Source: Kapaibacterium sp044224925 (GTDB lineage Bacteria > Bacteroidota > Ignavibacteria > Kapaibacteriales > Kapaibacteriaceae). From it: a DNA stretch of 64,000 nucleotides. Each line of letters begins with the position of its first letter. Position 1 is the first letter of the stretch. This document shows positions 60,184 to 64,000 of this stretch, piece by piece. Below the pieces are notes generated by a model, which saw nothing but the letters and a program-made list of their open reading frames with translations, did no database searches and was not told the origin of the DNA. The stretch is from the NCBI GenBank assembly GCA_044224925.1, contig JBGAJM010000008.1, positions 25,366 to 89,365 of the forward strand, read 5' to 3'. The position numbers and the translations under genes are program-made.

Positions 60184-61502
60184 GCACACAGCATAGATCT
60201 CTCTGGGTTGTCGGCGCCGACATGGGCTATGGCCATCAGCGGGCCGTATGGCCATTCCGGGATATCGCGCACAATGGCATCATCGCCGCAGGCGACAATG
60301 AGCATGCATCGTTGTCCGAGCGGAAGTTGTGGCGTCGGTATCTGTCGCTCTACGAAGCATTCTCGCGAGCCAAGAGCATACCGCTGATCGGAAAACGGAT
60401 CTTCGCCATCCTCGATCGCATCCTGCACATTCCGTCGTTGTATCCCATTCGTAATCTCTCGCACACGACGTTCGAGGTCGACCAATTGCATCGTCAACTC
60501 GATCGTGGACTGGGAGACGGTGTGATGAATGCGATACGTCAGGCGCATCTTCCATTGCTGACGTCGTTCTATGTTCCGGCGATCAAGGCAGATCTTCATG
60601 GACATGAATCTGTGTACAGCATCATCTGTGATGCAGACCTGCATCGTGTGTGGGTTGCCCGCGAGCCATGGGAGAGCAGGATCAACTATTTCGCTCCCTG
60701 CGGAAAGGCGGCGCAGCGACTTCGATCCTATGGCGTCCCGCCTGAACGGATCTTCTTGACAGGCTTTCCGCTTGACGAGGCCTTGCTTGGCGGCAGAGAC
60801 CTTTCCACCTTACGACGAGACCTTGCCGTTCGACTGCGTGTGCTCGATCCGACGAACCGATTTCACACGCTGCATGGTGCCAGTGTTGAGCACTTCATGG
60901 AAGAGTACGCCAACACACCCGTTCCGACGGATCGTGTGCTCACGATCACCTATGCCGTTGGTGGAGCCGGTGCACTAAAGGAGATCGGCACGAGATTGAT
61001 GAAGGCCTTCCGACATCGGTTGCTCGATGGCACTATGCGCTTGAATCTTGTGGCGGGCACGCGAGCCGAGGTTGCGGAGTACTTCCTTGAAGGACGACGG
61101 GAGATCGTTGCCGACGCGGACACCGTGCGCGTGCTTCATGCGAATGATCTCGCCACGTACTTCACGCAGTTCAACGAGACGATACGAACGACCGATATTC
61201 TGTGGACGAAGCCTAGCGAGCTGTCGTTCTACGTGGGCCTTGGCTTGCCCATCATCATGACGTCGACGATCGGTTCACAAGAGCGCTACAACAGGAAGTG
61301 GCTGTTGGAGATCGGTGCAGGGATGCGGCAAGAGAAGGTCGACTATGCCGACCATTGGTTGTTCGATCAGCTCGATAACGGACGCTTTGCTGAACTCGCC
61401 TGGATGGGATTCCTGCGCGCGCGCAAGCTCGGTACGTACCACATCCAGGATGTGATACGCACCGGCTCGTTCACGCGAAGTGATTCGCCACTGTTACGAT
61501 AA
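60180..61502 (+). CDS. GT-B-like protein of unknown specificity
   Basis: 440 residues, family uncertain. It starts LWVVGADMGYGHQRAVWPFR; the GYGHQRA loop after the first beta strand resembles the GxGH loop of MurG and monogalactosyldiacylglycerol synthases. A later segment runs DILWTKPSELSFYVGLGLPI, then SQERYNRKWLLEIGAG, like the donor-side helix of GT28 enzymes. No signal peptide; one amphipathic region near 55-85. The ATG overlaps the preceding gene (ATGA). A glycosyltransferase acting on a lipid is my best guess; unconfirmed. Confidence 0.65.
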   Translation: MSTQHRSLWVVGADMGYGHQRAVWPFRDIAHNGIIAAGDNEHASLSERKLWRRYLSLYEAFSRAKSIPLIGKRIFAILDRILHIPSLYPIRNLSHTTFEVDQLHRQLDRGLGDGVMNAIRQAHLPLLTSFYVPAIKADLHGHESVYSIICDADLHRVWVAREPWESRINYFAPCGKAAQRLRSYGVPPERIFLTGFPLDEALLGGRDLSTLRRDLAVRLRVLDPTNRFHTLHGASVEHFMEEYANTPVPTDRVLTITYAVGGAGALKEIGTRLMKAFRHRLLDGTMRLNLVAGTRAEVAEYFLEGRREIVADADTVRVLHANDLATYFTQFNETIRTTDILWTKPSELSFYVGLGLPIIMTSTIGSQERYNRKWLLEIGAGMRQEKVDYADHWLFDQLDNGRFAELAWMGFLRARKLGTYHIQDVIRTGSFTRSDSPLLR

Positions 61503-61507
61503 GAACC

Positions 61508-63679
61508 TCAGATCGACCATTTCAATCCGAAGTTCACGACGAAGTTGCGAGGGATACCGGACTCGATGTACGGTACGCCTCCGGATGTTGTGTCAGGATT
61601 GATCCATGCCGATGCCATGTACTGTGTCCCTGCAATGTTGTTCATACGAATACTACCCTGCAGCAACAATGCTTGTGCGATCGTGACCTCTGCTCCAAGC
61701 GCTGCGTCCAGCACGGTGTAGGGATCGACGACGATGGTGTTCGCATCGTTCGCATAGTACGTGCCAACACTTCGAAGCTCTGTGAGTGCATAGAGTCCTT
61801 TCACGTTGGGAACATCATAGCGCACTTGCAGTGAGTACCAGATGGATGGTACACCTGGTTGTTCATTCCCGGCATACGATGTGGTCTTTCCCGCAAGCGC
61901 AGGATCAACGAAACCACTGTCGATGGTATAGGAGTCGTATTCGCTTTGCATGTACGTCAGCATTCCGCGAACCGATAGTCCGAACGATGTAGCGAGCGTA
62001 CCTCCGAGTTCACCACCCAGTCGATGCGTCGATCCGGCTGTCATGTAGAACCGCCCATCGCGGTAGGGAATGATGTCGTTGCGAACGTTGATGTAGAATG
62101 CGGCAACGTCGTAGGTAAGTGTGCTGATCGTTTGGTCCTCGTAGGACACGATGCCCTTCAATCCTAGTTCGTAGGTCGTCGTGCGGATCGGGTCGAGCAG
62201 TGGATTGATCGAGTACACCGTATCCTGTCCACCCGCCGCCGGTGGATCGATCTCGTTGAAGGCCGGCACTTCGATCCCGCCGCCGAGGTTGGCATAGACC
62301 GTGGTCGTTGGCTCGATGCGCCATGCCAGACCAAGTTTCGGCGTCAGCTGTGTGAAGTGCTTCACTTGGTCGATGGAGGGGTCGATGAAGTTCTGTGCGG
62401 AATAGGTGATGTCGTCGTAGCGCAGTCCAAGCAACACACTCACGGTATTGAACATCAACTCGTCCTGCACGAACAGACCGAAGTTGTTGGCGCCTTCCTT
62501 CTTGTTGTCGCGTAACTGCGTCCCTCGTCCCTTGGTGGCAAGATCGAGGTTGTAGAATCGGATGGCCCCGTCCTGGTATTGTTCATCAATGCCGACGAGC
62601 AGCTTCGTGTACACGTCTTCGGCAATGCTCGTGTTGAAATGATAGACGAGATTCCCACCCACATGGTAGCGATCGAAGTCTCGCCATGTGTTGCGTTCGC
62701 TTCGTTGGAGCACTTTCGACTGAAGGAACGACATGGCACTGATGCCGTGCTCTGATGTGAAGTTGTGTTCGAGCGTCATTCCGATGCGACCCAATTGATT
62801 GATCCGTCGTTCATCACGCGCCACATACGTGGGGTTGTACACCAATGGGTCGTCTTGGGCCTGCTGTGGATCTGCCGCATACTGTGCCGCGGTCAACGCG
62901 CCCGGGATCTGGGAGCTGTTGTAGGCACCGATGAGAAACACGTTGAGGCGCGTGTTATCGGTGAGCCTGGTCCGGATCCCAACGTTCGCTTGTTGAAGTT
63001 TCGATGCAGAATGTTCTCGCCATCCATCGTACGCCGTGTTCGTGAACGTGGCGGTGAGTTGTCCGTTGTTCAACGGCGCGTTCGCCTGAATGCTCTGCTT
63101 GAACAGTCCGAAACTCCCGGTCGATGTCTGGAGAGACAGGTATGGAGTGTTGTCGGTTGGCGTTGTGGTGATCGAGACCACGCCACCCGCAGCATTCCCA
63201 TAGAGGGCGGAAGCGTTGGATCGGATCACTTCGATGCGGGCCGCATTTCCCACGTCGATCAGATCCAGCGAGGTTCGCCCGTCCGGGTCGGTCTCCGGAA
63301 TTCCGTCGATGTAGTACCGGATCCCTCGGGTGGTCCCGGCATTGCTGCGCTGTCCGGCGCCGCGGGCACCGAAGCCGCGGATCGTCACGCGCACATCCTG
63401 GTTGCCGTTGCGAGACTGCACGAGGGCACCCGGCACAAAGGAAAGTGCCTCGTCGAGGCCGAATCCACGTGAGGATCGGAAGAGGATCGGATCGACAACC
63501 GTGATCGCCAAGGGTACTTCGAGGATCCGTTCTTGTGAGCGCGTTGCTGTGACAACGACGTCGGATTTGGAGTACACGATCGTGTCACGTCGAGCACGAC
63601 GTGTTGTGTCTTGGGCGGCCGAAGGCAACACCAATAGGCATGCAAGAGCGGCCACCAAGACGTAAGATCTTGATGTCAT
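61508..63679 (-). CDS. TonB-dependent receptor
   Basis: 723 residues. Signal peptide at about 1-22. TonB-box-like SDVVVTATRSQERILEVP near 38-55, plug domain to about 175 (ALSFVPGALVQSRNGNQDVR, IRGFGARGAGQRSN, YYIDGIPETDPDGRTSLDLI, IEVIRSNASALYGNAAGGVV), then a 22-strand-type barrel ending NFVVNFGLKWSI. The plug and RGFGARG pattern are nearest to FecA-like siderophore receptors, but the ligand cannot be assigned. No sigma/anti-sigma pair is visible in the window. Convergent with the GT-B-like gene, 5 bases apart. Confidence 0.95.
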   Translation of the reverse strand: MTSRSYVLVAALACLLVLPSAAQDTTRRARRDTIVYSKSDVVVTATRSQERILEVPLAITVVDPILFRSSRGFGLDEALSFVPGALVQSRNGNQDVRVTIRGFGARGAGQRSNAGTTRGIRYYIDGIPETDPDGRTSLDLIDVGNAARIEVIRSNASALYGNAAGGVVSITTTPTDNTPYLSLQTSTGSFGLFKQSIQANAPLNNGQLTATFTNTAYDGWREHSASKLQQANVGIRTRLTDNTRLNVFLIGAYNSSQIPGALTAAQYAADPQQAQDDPLVYNPTYVARDERRINQLGRIGMTLEHNFTSEHGISAMSFLQSKVLQRSERNTWRDFDRYHVGGNLVYHFNTSIAEDVYTKLLVGIDEQYQDGAIRFYNLDLATKGRGTQLRDNKKEGANNFGLFVQDELMFNTVSVLLGLRYDDITYSAQNFIDPSIDQVKHFTQLTPKLGLAWRIEPTTTVYANLGGGIEVPAFNEIDPPAAGGQDTVYSINPLLDPIRTTTYELGLKGIVSYEDQTISTLTYDVAAFYINVRNDIIPYRDGRFYMTAGSTHRLGGELGGTLATSFGLSVRGMLTYMQSEYDSYTIDSGFVDPALAGKTTSYAGNEQPGVPSIWYSLQVRYDVPNVKGLYALTELRSVGTYYANDANTIVVDPYTVLDAALGAEVTIAQALLLQGSIRMNNIAGTQYMASAWINPDTTSGGVPYIESGIPRNFVVNFGLKWSI

Positions 63680-64000
63680 AGGATGTTAGGTAAAAGTGGA
63701 ACAATGGTCTTCTGTCGAGGACCACGTCCACGGCGGCGGTGTCGGCACGTCACCATGCCCCCTTGCCACCCTACCCACATCCCTATTCCAAACGGGTGTT
63801 CGTATAGTGCTACTAAGAATACCTGTGTCCAATTCGCGGGAATCTGCATGTACGGGGCATAGGAAAAAGGCGGCAAGGATCTTGTTCAGCGTCCCTTCCG
63901 AACGCATTTCGCGTTCGAGTGCGGTGCCGATGGAGCGTTCAGACCTGTCTTCTTCCTCGTCGGAAACGGCGACGATGTGGATCATGCCAATCGACCGTTC
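63680..64000. other. Unresolved region at the right edge
   Basis: 320 bases upstream of the TonB receptor. A reverse frame is open from the edge to a stop at 63686-63688; its first ~60 residues (63800-64000) look protein-like (ERSIGTALEREMRSEGTLNK) but the remainder, rich in Pro, Trp and Arg, does not. A plus-strand frame from about 63930 to the edge (MERSDLSSSSETATMWIMPI) is equally possible as the start of a divergent gene. I found no riboswitch, terminator or clear promoter here. Confidence 0.3.

Noticed and set aside
63680..63985. A cobalamin or other riboswitch upstream of the TonB-dependent receptor
   Set aside because: I looked for B12-box and TPP-type conserved strings on the receptor strand and found none. 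A covariance-model search would settle it.

Overview
The window is about 64 kb of a compact, moderately GC-rich bacterial chromosome from the Bacteroidota/Chlorobiota (FCB) group. Three kinds of evidence point there. Five large secreted proteins end in type IX secretion (T9SS) C-terminal sorting domains. Several protein families typical of that group are present: Omp28/DUF6029/TlpA, DUF2723, DUF2490, a LRR protein with a bacterial N-cap, and a BshB1 deacetylase. Many genes are preceded by Bacteroidota-type promoters (TTTG, 19-21 nt, TAnnTTTG) instead of -35/-10 boxes. A Kapabacteria- or Ignavibacteria-like organism is my best guess, not proven. I see no insertion sequence, prophage, CRISPR array or rRNA. 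The only RNA gene is tRNA-Glu(UUC).

Layout. 1-4.1 kb: partial DUF2752 gene, rplU-rpmA with a terminator, mdh, then a reverse murG operon with two unknown membrane genes. 4.2-14.4 kb: SPOR protein and beta-barrel; reverse TlpA-DUF6029-Omp28 operon; T9SS cargo, DUF2723 glycosyltransferase, VWA-OmpA lipoprotein, 3'-5' exonuclease. 14.4-20.5 kb: YihY membrane protein divergent from an Ig-like lipoprotein, sugar dehydrogenase, pdxB, rmlC run. 20.5-24.7 kb: reverse coaE-trxA-pterin dehydratase-eno-phosphohexomutase run and tRNA-Glu. 24.8-29.9 kb: small membrane protein, YdeI-like protein, VIT-family transporter, MscS channel, OmpA-like protein. 29.9-35.6 kb: complete RND efflux operon. 36-39 kb: DUF2252, a Phd/PIN toxin-antitoxin pair, an ArsR regulator with a Lys-rich tail, DUF2164. 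39-50.7 kb: large secreted proteins (YCF48/ASH, LRR, DUF1566, SHD1-YHYH) and a DUF2490 protein. 50.7-56 kb: RmlD-like reductase, ComM, RNase H, dut-rpiB-bshB1, cytochrome c. 56-61.5 kb: rsmH-murF-mraY (a reduced dcw cluster), an epimerase-like protein and a GT-B-like protein. 61.5-63.7 kb: TonB-dependent receptor. The last 320 bases are unresolved.

How the genes work together. Envelope functions dominate: peptidoglycan precursors (murG, murF, mraY), outer-membrane proteins, secreted T9SS cargo, efflux and TonB uptake. Core metabolism is scattered among them (mdh, eno, coaE, pdxB, rpiB, dut). Genes are tightly packed, with many 4-base ATGA overlaps and convergent pairs separated by 0-11 bp. 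The clearest regulatory observation is that several genes carry a -7 box 3-6 bases from the ATG, which suggests leaderless or near-leaderless mRNAs. I found no convincing wholly new multi-gene system. The best leads are the SHD1-YHYH/DUF1566 operon, the Lys-tailed ArsR protein, the middle of the LRR protein, and the GT-B-like gene downstream of mraY.
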